This document shows, piece after piece, positions 53,790 to 63,367 of a DNA stretch of 64,000 nt. A program made the position numbers and the translations under genes. The stretch covers positions 167,602-231,601 of the forward strand of contig JBHEQV010000003.1 in NCBI GenBank assembly GCA_046530735.1, read 5' to 3'. Below the pieces are notes generated by a model, which was given only the letters and a program-made list of their open reading frames with translations, had not been told where the DNA came from and did not search any database. Source of the DNA: Arsenophonus sp046530735. Its GTDB lineage: Bacteria; Pseudomonadota; Gammaproteobacteria; Enterobacterales; Enterobacteriaceae. Within the stretch, counting starts at the first letter, position 1, and every line of letters starts with the position of its first letter.

Positions 53790-54443
53790 CACATCATACT
53801 GTACTAGATTGACTTTACAGAAATCATAGAAACAAATAGGTATTGATTTAAAAATAGAATTTAGATGGCGTTACTTCCTTCCTTAATTTAGCTGAATAAC
53901 CCAACATAAATAACTAAGTGGTATTATTAAAATCAATGAAATATTTTCCTGATCCTTAAATGAGAGCGTTCTATTCTACATAAAAAAGGTAGAAAATACG
54001 GAAGAAAAGGAGATAAAAGGAAAGAAAAAGTTTGTGGTCTTAATTGCCAGAGATTAAAATTTTCATGTGAGCGATCAAATTCTTGAAGAGTTTAATGCAG
54101 AGTGTATTAGCCGTTTTCTTGAGCTGATTATCGATAAAGAGTCTACTATTTATTCAGATGAAGTTAAATGATATGAATCTTTTGCTATCTACATGAAATT
54201 AATCACCATCTCCCAATAAGGATAAATATAACTAGAAAGTTATTGGTAAGAAATTCTATATTGAAAATATAAACAGTTATATCAGCCGATTAAAAAGATG
54301 GCTGAGTAGCCTCCATAACATGAAGTCTTTTTATTTACTGAATTATCTGATTGGAAAAAACTATTTGAAATCACGATAATTAAAATACATACGTGGCTAC
54401 AAATTGCTCTGCAAGGAAAGAAACAATCTTTGTTAACATAGGC
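53790..54443 (+). mobile_element. 5'-truncated IS1595-family relic
   Basis: Covers the C-terminal two thirds of the transposase: IKINEIFS near 53930 (family VEIDETFF), LKESVLFYIKKVENTEEKEIK near 53970 in shifted frames, VLIARD-like near 54035, SDQILEEFNAECISRFLELI near 54070, ISRLKRWLSSLHN near 54280 and the right end TTTGTTAACATAGGC (54443). The left end is missing. It abuts an IS481 fragment. Confidence 0.78.
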
Positions 54444-54698
54444 GATCTTCATCAACATAATACTATTTTTCTATTTAGAAACGATAAATTCAGATATCCT
54501 ATAACGCTTAATTTAAAGTAGATGCAAGCTGTTTTCTTGCCTGAAAATAGCACTGATTTTAGGTGTTGTATTACCTGACGATGAAGCTTTTATCATCATA
54601 ATATTTTCCTCAACTATAAATTCTAAGTAGCCATCTTGGCATGAATAGGACTATATGAGGAGGGTGTATATAATATCCAGAATCAAATATCTAAATGT
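54444..54698 (-). mobile_element. IS481-family fragment (N-terminal end only)
   Basis: Matches 11450-11690 and 56920-57187 on the minus strand: shared segments around CTGATTTTAGGTRTTGYA near 54560 and the terminal AATCCAGAATCAAAT-like end near 54680. It begins exactly where the IS1595 relic ends, close to the same point of IS481 that carries the nested IS1595 at 42.4 kb. Confidence 0.72.
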
Positions 54699-54997
54699 TT
54701 ACAACAGAGTAATAAATTGACTAATCTTAGTCGTGATAGCAATAGAAAAAGAATGTTGGCTTAAATTAATAAATTTATATTTGTAGAGCATGTAATCCTT
54801 GTTGAACATAAAAGTACCAACAAATTAATGCTTCATTAGATAATTAGATTGAAACTTTTTATTTACAAAAGAGGCTGTAATAATTTGTCAATACTCAGGA
54901 TCAGAGTCATAGTCTGATTTTTTATTATGGTATCATAACTGTATAATTACTGGAAGAAATTTGATTATGAGATCAGTAGTAAATAGTATCTATATTA
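54699..54997. other. Decayed spacer
   Basis: About 300 bp between IS debris and a hexanucleotide repeat. No gene recognised. Confidence 0.35.
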
Positions 54998-55077
54998 ATA
55001 GAAATAGAAATAGAAATAGAAATAGAAATAGAAATAGAAATAGAAATAGAAATAGAAATAGAAATAGAAATAGAAAT
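54998..55077. repeat. Hexanucleotide tandem repeat, about 13.3 perfect units of ATAGAA
   Basis: Eighty bases of uninterrupted ATAGAA repeats (TTTCTA on the other strand), starting at 54998 and ending at 55077. It lies 50 bp beyond the stop codon of map (minus strand), so it is in the 3' untranslated region or just behind it, not in a coding frame. No other repeat of this kind was noticed in the window. Its perfection contrasts with the surrounding eroded DNA, which implies that it is young or maintained by slippage. Confidence 0.97.
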
Positions 55078-55127
55078 TAGTAAAATGTTAACATAAAAAC
55101 TTTTAAATTATAGAGGCCAATCAAACA

Positions 55128-55925
55128 TTATCTATTCACTAATATAGCCGAAATATATAGTTCTTCTTCTTTTCGTAAAGTTAAAATTTCACATCCATCA
55201 TTGGTAACAGCTAAAGTATGTTCATATTGCGCTGACCAACCTCGATCTTTTGTTTTTACTGTCCAACCATCTTTTATTGTTCTAATACGATGATCGCCGG
55301 TATTTACCATTGGCTCAATAGTAAACGTCATTCCTTTTTGCAGTATAACACCGCCGTCATCAGCATCGTAATGTAATACTTGAGGTTCTTCATGAAAAAC
55401 TTGACCAATACCATGGCCACAATATTCACGCACAACAGAAAAATGATGCTGTTCAACAAATTTCTGAATTGCTTGACCTATTGTTCGTAACCGAATACCA
55501 GGTTTGATTATTTTTAAGGCAAGATAAAGACTTTCTTGTGTTACCTTACATAACAGTTCAGCTTCTATAGTTGGTTTCCCAATAATAAACATTTTAGATG
55601 TGTCGCCATGAAAACCATTCTTAATAATGGTAACATCAATATTAATGATATCACCTTCTTTTAAAATTTTTTTATCACTTGGAATACCATGACAAATAAC
55701 ATCATTAACGGATGTACAGATAGATTTAGGAAATCCATGATAATTCAAACAGGCTGGGATAGCTTGCTGTTTTTTGACGATATGTGAATAACAGATGCGA
55801 TCAAGGTCACCGGTAGAAACACCTGGACTTATATAAGGTTCAATGATTTCTAATACTTCTGCTGCCAAATGTCCGGCGATACGCATTTTCTGAATATCTT
55901 CTTCCGTTTTAATTGAGATAGCCAT
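55128..55925 (-). CDS. map: Methionine aminopeptidase type I
   Basis: Map removes the initiator methionine from nascent proteins and is essential in E. coli. The 265-residue product (E. coli 264) has all five metal ligands at E. coli positions: Asp97 and Asp108 (NIDVTIIKNGFHGDTSKMF), His171 (CGHGIGQVFHEE), Glu204 (FTIEPMV) and Glu235 (QYEHTL). The start MAISIKTEEDIQKMRIAGHLAAEVLE is conserved, with AGG seven nt upstream of the ATG. It is divergent from rpsB as in E. coli, but an IS481 relic now lies in the divergent promoter region. Confidence 0.97.
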   Translation of the reverse strand: MAISIKTEEDIQKMRIAGHLAAEVLEIIEPYISPGVSTGDLDRICYSHIVKKQQAIPACLNYHGFPKSICTSVNDVICHGIPSDKKILKEGDIINIDVTIIKNGFHGDTSKMFIIGKPTIEAELLCKVTQESLYLALKIIKPGIRLRTIGQAIQKFVEQHHFSVVREYCGHGIGQVFHEEPQVLHYDADDGGVILQKGMTFTIEPMVNTGDHRIRTIKDGWTVKTKDRGWSAQYEHTLAVTNDGCEILTLRKEEELYISAILVNR

Positions 55926-56111
55926 GAGTTCTGCCTATTTATACTGATTTAAGTGAGTAATAATGGACATATCAGCCAATTATGTTGATTAAACATAGAT
56001 ATTATATGCTTATAGTTATGTTAGCAATGAAGGATAATTATGACAGTTAACAACTTAACATATCATTTTTTTTAAAATAAAAAATCTATTATTTATTATA
56101 CATCCAAGATG

Positions 56112-57187
56112 ATGGTATATTATTTTAAATAATTTAGATTTAATCTTGAATCAATCTTTTATTGACTGCGAGACTATGAAGTTTTACTACTCAATATTAA
56201 TTGAGATAGTTCTTGATTGCACAACTAACCATATTAATACAGAGTGATCTCAAGTTTTTGACCAGAATTAAATAATAGCTTTAAAGAGCGCATCTATTTC
56301 CATGTGCCCATTAAATTGTTTGAATATATCATTTATTTGAGGATGTATCGGGGAATTAATTTAGTATTCTATACCAAACTCTGTACACAAACATGGGAAT
56401 TCATATTTTCCGGTAGCTGAACATTTTTACAGGATAAAATCCGGTATATAAATTCTTTGCTATTATCTATAAGTATTCAATGGATACCATTGGACATGTT
56501 TGATTAAGATCACATAAAAAGAGTTGAGCATTAACCACGATCTTTGCCCTAAGTAGACGGATAAAACTCATTGAGTAATGTGTCTATATTTATAAAAAAT
56601 AACGTCGTAAAGTTTCGTTTGCCATTTACGAAAGATATTTAAGACTACGTATAGATAATCATGTTAGTAGCTTTAAACGCTTTATGGTTTCTACTTCGGT
56701 GCTTCGATCTCATTTCACGAAAATTTCTTCTTCAGGACTGCATAAACAGCGATCTGACTAGATCAAAATACTTACAGAGTTTAGAAACTTGCATACGATT
56801 GCCAGTAGATCATTGATAAGGGAGAAAATGTTTTTCACAGAAAAAACTATGGCTTCTTGAGAAGGCGACAGTGTCGTCGGCAAATAATGTAGAAAAATGT
56901 CTAGAATTATCAATATAATTTCGTTATACCATTTAGAAACAGTAAGTTCGGAGATGCTCTAATGCTTAGTCAATAGACAATAACTTTTTTGGCCTTAAAG
57001 AGTAGCATTAATTTTAGATATTGTAGTTTTATTTGATGATGGGGAAGGGGAGGTTGTGTGTACCTCCTTACCCCCCTTTTCATCATTATGATATTTTGCT
57101 CTTAACTTATATCCTCAATTAACTATCTTACTATAAATAAATGGTGTGCAACGAGAATTTATATAATAATCCTAGACTAAACAAATA
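56112..57187 (-). mobile_element. Degenerate IS481-family element between map and rpsB
   Basis: Almost full-length minus-strand relic. C-terminal LEITLY-YG-LCNQEL near 56240 and SKTS near 56200; REMRSKHRSRNHKAFKATNM near 56690 (family KHKAFKSYEPG); left end near 57187. It separates the divergent genes map and rpsB, which are close together in E. coli. An unusual G-rich palindrome lies inside it (57035-57086). Confidence 0.82.
57035..57086. repeat. G/C-rich palindrome inside the IS481 relic
   Basis: GATGATGGGGAAGGGGAGGT, a TGTGTGT spacer, and a partly complementary ACCTCCTTACCCCCC arm ending in CATCAT form an imperfect hairpin. The other IS481 copies have no equivalent here, so the sequence was gained in this copy. 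The G/C-rich tract stands out in AT-rich DNA. Confidence 0.7.
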
Positions 57188-57632
57188 GCCTAAAAGTAAT
57201 GTTTAGTTTTTCAACTTAAATTATTATGACTGAGTTACAAAAAAAATTATAAATTGATGCCATTAGCAATCACATATAATAAAATTGTGTCAAAGTAAAT
57301 TTGACTTAGAAATGAGATGTAATATTCATTTCAACCTAAATAATATCTTAACAGGAGTATTATTTTTAACAGCTCAAATAGAATTAAGCTCAGAAATATA
57401 ATTATAACTGGTATTATTTGTTATTTTATGACATAAAATGTAGAAATTATTTTGCATTTTTAATATAAAAAACATTAATTAACTCTAATATAAACTTAAT
57501 TATGTTATAATACATAGTTCGATAGCTTTTCAGTGTGCTCTTATATTGTAGAAAAATCTACAATTAATGAATCGGAGAGAATAAGATCTGTAGAGACACA
57601 TAGCCTAAATTTATTAAATTATAGAGGTTTAA
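57188..57632 (+). promoter_or_regulatory. rpsB promoter and leader
   Basis: A perfect TATAAT lies at 57506-57511, about 120 bp upstream of the rpsB ATG; no good -35 is visible at 16-18 bp spacing (the nearest candidate, TTAACT, is 21 bp away). The leader from about 57518 to 57632 would be long enough for the S2-dependent autoregulation known for E. coli rpsB, though I cannot recognise the binding structure. It contains a small hairpin TTGTAGAAAAATCTACAA (57546-57563). AGAGG (57623-57627) is the ribosome-binding site. Confidence 0.5.
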
Positions 57633-58358
57633 ATGGCAACTGTTTCCATGCGCGATATGCTTCAAGCGGGAGTTCACTTTGGTCATCAAACTCGTTATTG
57701 GAATCCAAAGATGAAAACTTACATCTTTGGTGTCCGCAATAAAGTGCATATCATTAATTTGGAAAAAACTGTTCAAATGCTCAATGAAGCATTAGATGAA
57801 TTGACTAAAATTGCTTCACGAAAAGGAAAAATTCTGTTTGTTGGTACTAAGCGCGCAGCAAGCGAATCGATAAAAAAATCGGCTAATAATTGTGATCAGT
57901 ATTTTGTTAACCACCGATGGTTAGGTGGTATGTTGACTAACTGGAAAACTGTTCGTCAGTCTATTAAGCGTCTAAAAGATTTAGAAGTACAATCTCAGGA
58001 TGGCACTTTTGATAAATTAACCAAAAAAGAAGCATTGATACGTACCCGTGAGCTTAGCAAGCTAGAAAATAGTTTGGGCGGTATTAAAGAAATGGATGGT
58101 TTACCTGATGCTTTATTTGTTATTGATGCAAAATATGAGCATATTGCTATTAAAGAAGCAAATAACTTAGGTATCCTTGTATTTGCGATTGTTGATACTA
58201 ATTCTAATCCAGATAGTGTTAATTACATAATTCCTGGTAATGATGATGCGATCCGTGCAGTTAAATTGTATTTAGATGCTGTTGCTAAAGCTGTTTATAA
58301 AGGTCGTTATCAAGATCAAGCAATTAAACTAAAAGAAAACTTTATAGATACTGAATAA
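57633..58358 (+). CDS. rpsB: 30S ribosomal protein S2
   Basis: S2 binds late to the 30S subunit and helps recruit S1. The 241-residue product has the E. coli length and the family signatures MRDMLQAGVHFGHQTRYWNPKM near the start, FVGTKRAASE, NHRWLGGMLTNWKT, LPDALFVIDAKYEHIAIKEANNLGI and VDTNSNPDSVNYIIPGNDDAIRA. It is followed by tsf after 159 bp as in most bacteria. Confidence 0.98.
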   Translation: MATVSMRDMLQAGVHFGHQTRYWNPKMKTYIFGVRNKVHIINLEKTVQMLNEALDELTKIASRKGKILFVGTKRAASESIKKSANNCDQYFVNHRWLGGMLTNWKTVRQSIKRLKDLEVQSQDGTFDKLTKKEALIRTRELSKLENSLGGIKEMDGLPDALFVIDAKYEHIAIKEANNLGILVFAIVDTNSNPDSVNYIIPGNDDAIRAVKLYLDAVAKAVYKGRYQDQAIKLKENFIDTE

Positions 58359-58451
58359 TAAGGACAGCTCTTCGTTATTGATAGAAAAACATTATGGGGA
58401 CCAGGTTTATAATGCATTGATTACATAGCCTAATTACTTTCTTTTTTACTT

Positions 58452-58493
58452 ATTGGAATAGGAATTGTCTACGCTGGATTCTCCCTATCCAAT
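58452..58493 (+). promoter_or_regulatory. Hairpin between rpsB and tsf
   Basis: ATTGGAATAGG and CCTATCCAAT form a 10-bp stem with one bulged A and a 21-nt loop, ending 24 bp before the tsf ATG. No T-tract follows directly. In E. coli an attenuator-like structure is described between rpsB and tsf; this may be its counterpart, but that is inference. Confidence 0.35.
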
Positions 58494-58517
58494 CAGGAAT
58501 ATTAAGGAATAAATCAC

Positions 58518-59369
58518 ATGTTTCAAATTACCGCTGCTTTAGTAAAAGAACTACGCGAACTTACTGGAGCAGGTATAATGGAGTGTAAAAAAGCATTAAT
58601 TGAAGCTAGCGGAAATATTAAATTAGCTATCGATAATATGCGTAAATCAGGTCAAGCAAAAGCTGCTAAGAAAGCAGGTCGAGTAGCTACCGAAGGCGTA
58701 GTAATGGCGAAAATTTCTAACAATCGTAAATTTGGAGCGTTGCTTGAATTGAATTGTGAAACGGATTTTGTAGCTAAAGATGCAAGTTTTATAGCATTCG
58801 GTAATGAAATATTGAAATCCGTTATCGAAAATAAATCCTCAAATATTAATGAATTAAAGACAAAATTTGAAGAACAACGTACAACAATTGTTAGCAAAAT
58901 TGGTGAAAATATTAATATTCGTCGAATCGAGATTATAGAAGGTGAAAAAATTGGCTATTATTTACATTGTTCTCGTATTGGCGTTTTTGTATCTGCTAAA
59001 GGTGCAGATGATGAACTTATTAAGCATATTGCGATGCATATCGCAGCGAGCAAACCTGAATTCATTACACCGGCAGATGTGCTAACCGATGTTATTACTC
59101 ATGAATCTCAAATTCAATTTGAGATAGCAATGCAATCTGGTAAGTCTCGTGAAATTGCGGAAAAAATAGTAACTGGCCGCATGAATAAATTTATTAATGA
59201 AATTTCTTTAACTGGTCAACAATTTATTATAGATCCAAGCAAAACAGTTGGTGCGTTACTAAAAGAGAAAAACGTAACAGTGACTAACTTTATCCGTTTT
59301 GAAGTTGGTGAAGGTATTGAAAAACTGAAAACTGATTTTCTTGCTGAAGTATCCGCAATAAGTAAATAA
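58518..59369 (+). CDS. tsf: Translation elongation factor Ts
   Basis: EF-Ts is the nucleotide-exchange factor for EF-Tu. The 283-residue product has exactly the E. coli length. The start ITAALVKELRELTGAGIMECKKAL is the UBA-like domain that contacts EF-Tu; the signature ELNCETDFVAKD, which reaches the Mg-binding site of EF-Tu, is intact; IAMHIAASKPEF and the C-terminal ISLTGQQFIIDPSKTVG follow. AAGGA precedes the ATG. In the ancestral order pyrH follows; here an IS481 relic separates them by 1.25 kb. Confidence 0.98.
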   Translation: MFQITAALVKELRELTGAGIMECKKALIEASGNIKLAIDNMRKSGQAKAAKKAGRVATEGVVMAKISNNRKFGALLELNCETDFVAKDASFIAFGNEILKSVIENKSSNINELKTKFEEQRTTIVSKIGENINIRRIEIIEGEKIGYYLHCSRIGVFVSAKGADDELIKHIAMHIAASKPEFITPADVLTDVITHESQIQFEIAMQSGKSREIAEKIVTGRMNKFINEISLTGQQFIIDPSKTVGALLKEKNVTVTNFIRFEVGEGIEKLKTDFLAEVSAISK

Positions 59370-59559
59370 TGATACCATTTATCAAAATAAGCCAATAACA
59401 AATAGTTATTTTTTAGATAACTCTAAAAAATTTTTTAAAACTAAATTATTATATATCTAAATATACCATTAAATTATTTAATTTGACATATGCTTTAATC
59501 TAATAAATTAAAGTTAATATTTAAACTAAATTTCTTCTTATAAAAAAATAAAAAACTTA
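59370..59559. other. AT-rich spacer behind tsf
   Basis: About 190 bp, no gene and no convincing terminator. Confidence 0.35.
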
Positions 59560-60545
59560 ATTAATTATTTGGTTCCTGATCATTATATAGATCCTCATCG
59601 TTGTAGGTAACCCTATTCATGATAATATGACTCTGAGAGATTATAGTTAAGGAAAATATCATGATGATGACGCTCCATCCTCAGCTAACTACAACACCTA
59701 AATCTCTCCTGCTATTCAGGTCAATAAAGATCCTGTGTCTATTTTAACTAAGCGTTATCACATATACCAATTTATCATTGCTAAATAGTGAAAACGAGAT
59801 GATGTTGATGATCATAGCTATATTTACTATCGTGACGCGAATTCCTGAACCCAGCATAATATTTTATCTAATCAGATCGTTACTTACGCAGCTTTGGTAG
59901 AGGAGAATTTGAGTGAAATGAAAAGGAAGTCTCCCACTTCTCATCAAGTTAAAGCGTAAAGGATTTAAAAGCTACAATCTTATTCTTATCCTGCACTTAG
60001 ATGTAAATATCTTCCGAATATATCAAATAAAATTTTACGATGTCATCTTTTTGTAGGCATATATCATGGAACTCAATTGTCTTACTACGTTTTTGCAATT
60101 AAAAGACTGCGGACTGCACTCAACTCTTTTTATTGTGATCTTAATCGAGTACCTATACATAGCTATTCATCAGATACTTACAGATAATAACAAAGAATTT
60201 ATAAAACACCTTTTTATCTGCGAAAATATTCAGACACCAGAAAACAGAAATTCATCTGTTTGTGTGCAGAGCTTGGTATAAAACACTGACTTATCCAAAT
60301 GAGGTATTCTGAAACAAATGCTATAGTTGAAGGATTTAATCGCATAGTTATAGAAGATGAGCTGAAAGCTACTATTTAATTCTACTGAGGAGTTTAAGAT
60401 CACTCTGCATCGATATGTTTTAGTGTACAATCAGGAATTAGCACAATTAGTAATTGATAGTAAAACTCCATTATAATCTATAAAAGATAGGTTCAAAGTT
60501 AAACCTAAATTATTTAAAAAGCCATACTATCTTCTGGGAAGTGAT
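59560..60545 (+). mobile_element. Degenerate IS481-family element between tsf and pyrH
   Basis: The clearest IS481 copy at its ends: MMMTLHPQLTTTPK near 59662, DPVSILTKRYH near 59735 (family: EPVSVLAKRYG) with KRDDVDDHS near 59790, KAFKSYN-like near 59965, and the C-terminal FKITLHRYVLVYNQELAQL near 60390 followed by DSKTPL near 60465. Frames are shifted several times. Lying between tsf and pyrH, it forces pyrH to use its own promoter or read-through. Confidence 0.85.
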
Positions 60546-60626
60546 AACTAATCAAGTATTTTATATTTAGACTTTAAACTAAGAATTTTAAACCTTCAAT
60601 AATTTATCTGTTCAGGACGAAACACC

Positions 60627-61355
60627 ATGGCAACTAATACAAAACCCGTATATCAGCGTATTTTGCTTAAGCTTAGTGGCGAAGCTTTGCAAGGTTCAGA
60701 AGGTTTTGGTATTGATGCAAGCGTTTTAGATCGTATGGCATATGAAATTAAGGAACTGGTAGAATTAGCAATACAGGTTGGTATAGTTATTGGTGGTGGT
60801 AACCTATTTCGTGGTACAAGGCTAGCTGAAGCTGGGATGAATCGTGTCGTTGGCGATCACATGGGAATGTTGGCGACAGTAATGAATGGATTAGCCATGC
60901 GTGATGCTTTACATCGTGCATATGTTAATGCCAGACTCATGTCTGCAATACCATTAAATGGTGTATGTGACAATTATAGTTGGGCTGAAGCAATTAGCTT
61001 GCTTCGTAATGGCAGAGTTGTTATTTTTTCAGCAGGAACTGGAAATCCTTTTTTTACAACAGATTCAGCAGCTTGTTTACGAGGAATAGAAATTGAAGCA
61101 GATATTATTTTAAAAGCAACCAAAGTTGATGGTGTTTATTCCGGCGACCCATCAAAGCATTCAGATGCTGTTTTTTATAAAAAATTAACTTATCAAGATG
61201 TATTAGAACACGAATTAAAAGTGATGGATTTAGCGGCGTTTATTTTGGCTCGTGATCATAATTTACCTATTCGTGTTTTTAACATGAATAAACCCAGTGC
61301 GTTACATCGAATTATGATGGGTGAAAATGAAGGCACGTTAATCTCGCGTGATTAA
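60627..61355 (+). CDS. pyrH: Uridylate kinase
   Basis: PyrH phosphorylates UMP to UDP; the hexamer is activated by GTP and inhibited by UTP. The 242-residue product (E. coli 241) shows ILLKLSGEALQG (phosphate binding), GIVIGGGNLFRG, NRVVGDHMGMLATVMNGLA, FSAGTGNPFFTTDSAACLR and KATKVDGVYSGDP. AGGA lies 8-11 nt before the ATG. pyrH-frr-dxr follow each other on the same strand with gaps of 116 and 135 bp, as in E. coli. The 80 bp between the IS481 relic and the gene must carry a promoter unless transcription enters from tsf. Confidence 0.97.
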   Translation: MATNTKPVYQRILLKLSGEALQGSEGFGIDASVLDRMAYEIKELVELAIQVGIVIGGGNLFRGTRLAEAGMNRVVGDHMGMLATVMNGLAMRDALHRAYVNARLMSAIPLNGVCDNYSWAEAISLLRNGRVVIFSAGTGNPFFTTDSAACLRGIEIEADIILKATKVDGVYSGDPSKHSDAVFYKKLTYQDVLEHELKVMDLAAFILARDHNLPIRVFNMNKPSALHRIMMGENEGTLISRD

Positions 61356-61471
61356 TCTCTTAAGAGACATGAATGATTTTTGGCGATATAATATTATTAA
61401 CATCGTTAAAATAATTGAATTGGGTATCGGTTATAGCCTAAATATTTATAACCACTTATAAGGGTTTAAAC

Positions 61472-62029
61472 GTGATTAATAAAATTAAAAAAGATGCTCA
61501 AGAACGTATGTGGAAAAGCGTTGAATCATTCAAAAATCAAATTAATAAAATTCGTACTGGTCGGGCATCGCCAAGTTTATTGGATGGTATAATGGTTAAA
61601 TGTTATGGTTCTGCAACCCCATTACGTCAGTTAGCGAATATTACAACTGAGGATTCATGTACACTCGCAATTACTGTGTTTGATCGTACATTAGCACCGG
61701 CAGTAGAAAAAGCCATTATAGCATCAGATCTAGGTCTTAATCCTTCTTCAGCAGGAACCATTATACGCCTATCTTTACCACCCTTAACGGAAGAACGACG
61801 TAAGAATTTGATTAAAGTTATTCGTAATGATGCTGAACAGGGGCGTGTATCTGTTCGTAATAGACGACGTGATGCGAATGATAAGATTAAGATCTTACTA
61901 AAAGATAAAAAAATTAGTGATGATCTTGAACGTAGAGCACAAGATGAAATCCAGAAGTTAACTGATAATTATATTATGAAAATTGATGAATCTCTAGAAG
62001 AAAAAGAAAAAGAATTGATGGAATTTTAA
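61472..62029 (+). CDS. frr: Ribosome recycling factor
   Basis: RRF splits post-termination ribosomes together with EF-G. The 185-residue product has the E. coli length and the expected two parts: the three-helix bundle (start: INKIKKDAQERMWKSVESFKNQINKIRTGRASPSLLDGI) and the small beta domain (about residues 30-105: VKCYGSATPLRQLANITTED...LNPSSAGTIIRLSLPPLTEERR). The start is GTG at 61472, supported by AAGGG at about 61460-61464. It lies between pyrH and dxr. Confidence 0.97.
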   Translation: MINKIKKDAQERMWKSVESFKNQINKIRTGRASPSLLDGIMVKCYGSATPLRQLANITTEDSCTLAITVFDRTLAPAVEKAIIASDLGLNPSSAGTIIRLSLPPLTEERRKNLIKVIRNDAEQGRVSVRNRRRDANDKIKILLKDKKISDDLERRAQDEIQKLTDNYIMKIDESLEEKEKELMEF

Positions 62030-62164
62030 ACCTTTTATAATAAAGTCATAAGGTATATATAAAGTAAGTATGGATTTATTATATCTTTTAATTTATTACT
62101 CTATACATATATCTGAGTTAGTTATAATTTTTTATTAATTAAATATTAGAGCATATATATCAAG

Positions 62165-63367
62165 ATGATACGCCTGACAATTTTAGGATCGACCGGTTCA
62201 ATTGGCAAAACAACACTATCAGTAGTTAAAGAAAATCTAGCAAAATTTAAAATTATAGCATTAGTTGCACATAAAAATGTGGCTACTATGATTCAACAAT
62301 GCTTAGAATTCCAACCACAATATGCTGCTATGTCAGACGAAAAATCAGCCAATAATCTAAGAAGTACACTAAGTAAACAAGGATGTAAAACTAAAGTTTT
62401 ATCAGGTCAAAAGGGAGTTTCTGAACTAGCAGCACTTGATAATGTTGATCAAGTTATGTCAGCAATTACTGGAATTGCTGGTTTAATGCCAACATTAGCT
62501 GCAATCCGTCAAGGTAAGCGTATTTTATTAGCTAATAAAGAATCATTGATTACTAGTGGGAAACTCTTTTTTGACGCAATTAAAAAATATGGTGCTCAGG
62601 TGCTCCCTATTGATAGTGAGCATAATGCTATATTTCAAAGTTTACCAATTAAAATTCAACGTAATTTAGGTTTTTCTAATCTTGAAAAATACGGAATAAC
62701 GCGCATAGTATTAACCGGCTCTGGTGGCCCTTTTCGTGAAACTCCGCTCGCTTCTCTTAAGAAGATGACACCTAATGGGGCTTGCAATCACCCTAATTGG
62801 TCTATGGGGCGTAAGATCTCGGTTGATTCAGCAACGATGATTAATAAAGGGCTTGAATATATTGAAGCACGGTATTTCTTTAATGCTTCAGACGATCAAA
62901 TTGAAGTTATCATCCATCCAGAATCTGTTATTCATTCAATGGTTCGCTATCAAGATGGAAGTGTGATCGCTCAATTAGGTACGCCTGATATGCGAACACC
63001 AATTTCTTATAGTATGGCTTATCCAGATCGTATTCCTTCAGGTGCAGCTGCGCTCGATTTTAAACAATTATCTTCATTAACCTTTATTGCTCCAGATTAT
63101 CAACGTTATCCCTGTTTGAAATTAGCAATTGATGCTTCTCAACATGGACAAGCGGCAACCACAATTTTAAATGCTGCGAATGAAGTTTCTGTTGCTGCAT
63201 TTTTAGCAGGAAAACTTAAATTTACTGATATTGCGCAAGTTAATATGAATACAGTAGAAAAGTTAAGTTTAGCTGAACCTGATAGCATTGATGCAGTATT
63301 AGCAATTGATAATGAAGCACGCCAAATGGCAATAAATTATATTGAAACATTAGCTATGTCATATTAA
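62165..63367 (+). CDS. dxr: 1-deoxy-D-xylulose 5-phosphate reductoisomerase
   Basis: Dxr converts DXP to MEP with NADPH, the first committed step of the MEP isoprenoid pathway. The 400-residue product (E. coli 398) has the NADPH loop GSTGSIG (residues 8-14), LLANKESLITSG, the metal- and substrate-binding DSEHNAIFQSLP, GSGGPFRETP, PNWSMGRKISVDSATMINKGLEYIEA and HPESVIHSMV. The ATG is preceded only by weak AAG. In E. coli uppS, cdsA and rseP follow; here only an IS256 relic lies within the window. With ispG at 47.6 kb it shows retention of the MEP route. Confidence 0.97.
   Translation: MIRLTILGSTGSIGKTTLSVVKENLAKFKIIALVAHKNVATMIQQCLEFQPQYAAMSDEKSANNLRSTLSKQGCKTKVLSGQKGVSELAALDNVDQVMSAITGIAGLMPTLAAIRQGKRILLANKESLITSGKLFFDAIKKYGAQVLPIDSEHNAIFQSLPIKIQRNLGFSNLEKYGITRIVLTGSGGPFRETPLASLKKMTPNGACNHPNWSMGRKISVDSATMINKGLEYIEARYFFNASDDQIEVIIHPESVIHSMVRYQDGSVIAQLGTPDMRTPISYSMAYPDRIPSGAAALDFKQLSSLTFIAPDYQRYPCLKLAIDASQHGQAATTILNAANEVSVAAFLAGKLKFTDIAQVNMNTVEKLSLAEPDSIDAVLAIDNEARQMAINYIETLAMSY

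Noticed and set aside
54998..55077. CRISPR array or regulatory iteron array
   Set aside because: The unit is only 6 bp with no spacers; it is a simple sequence repeat.
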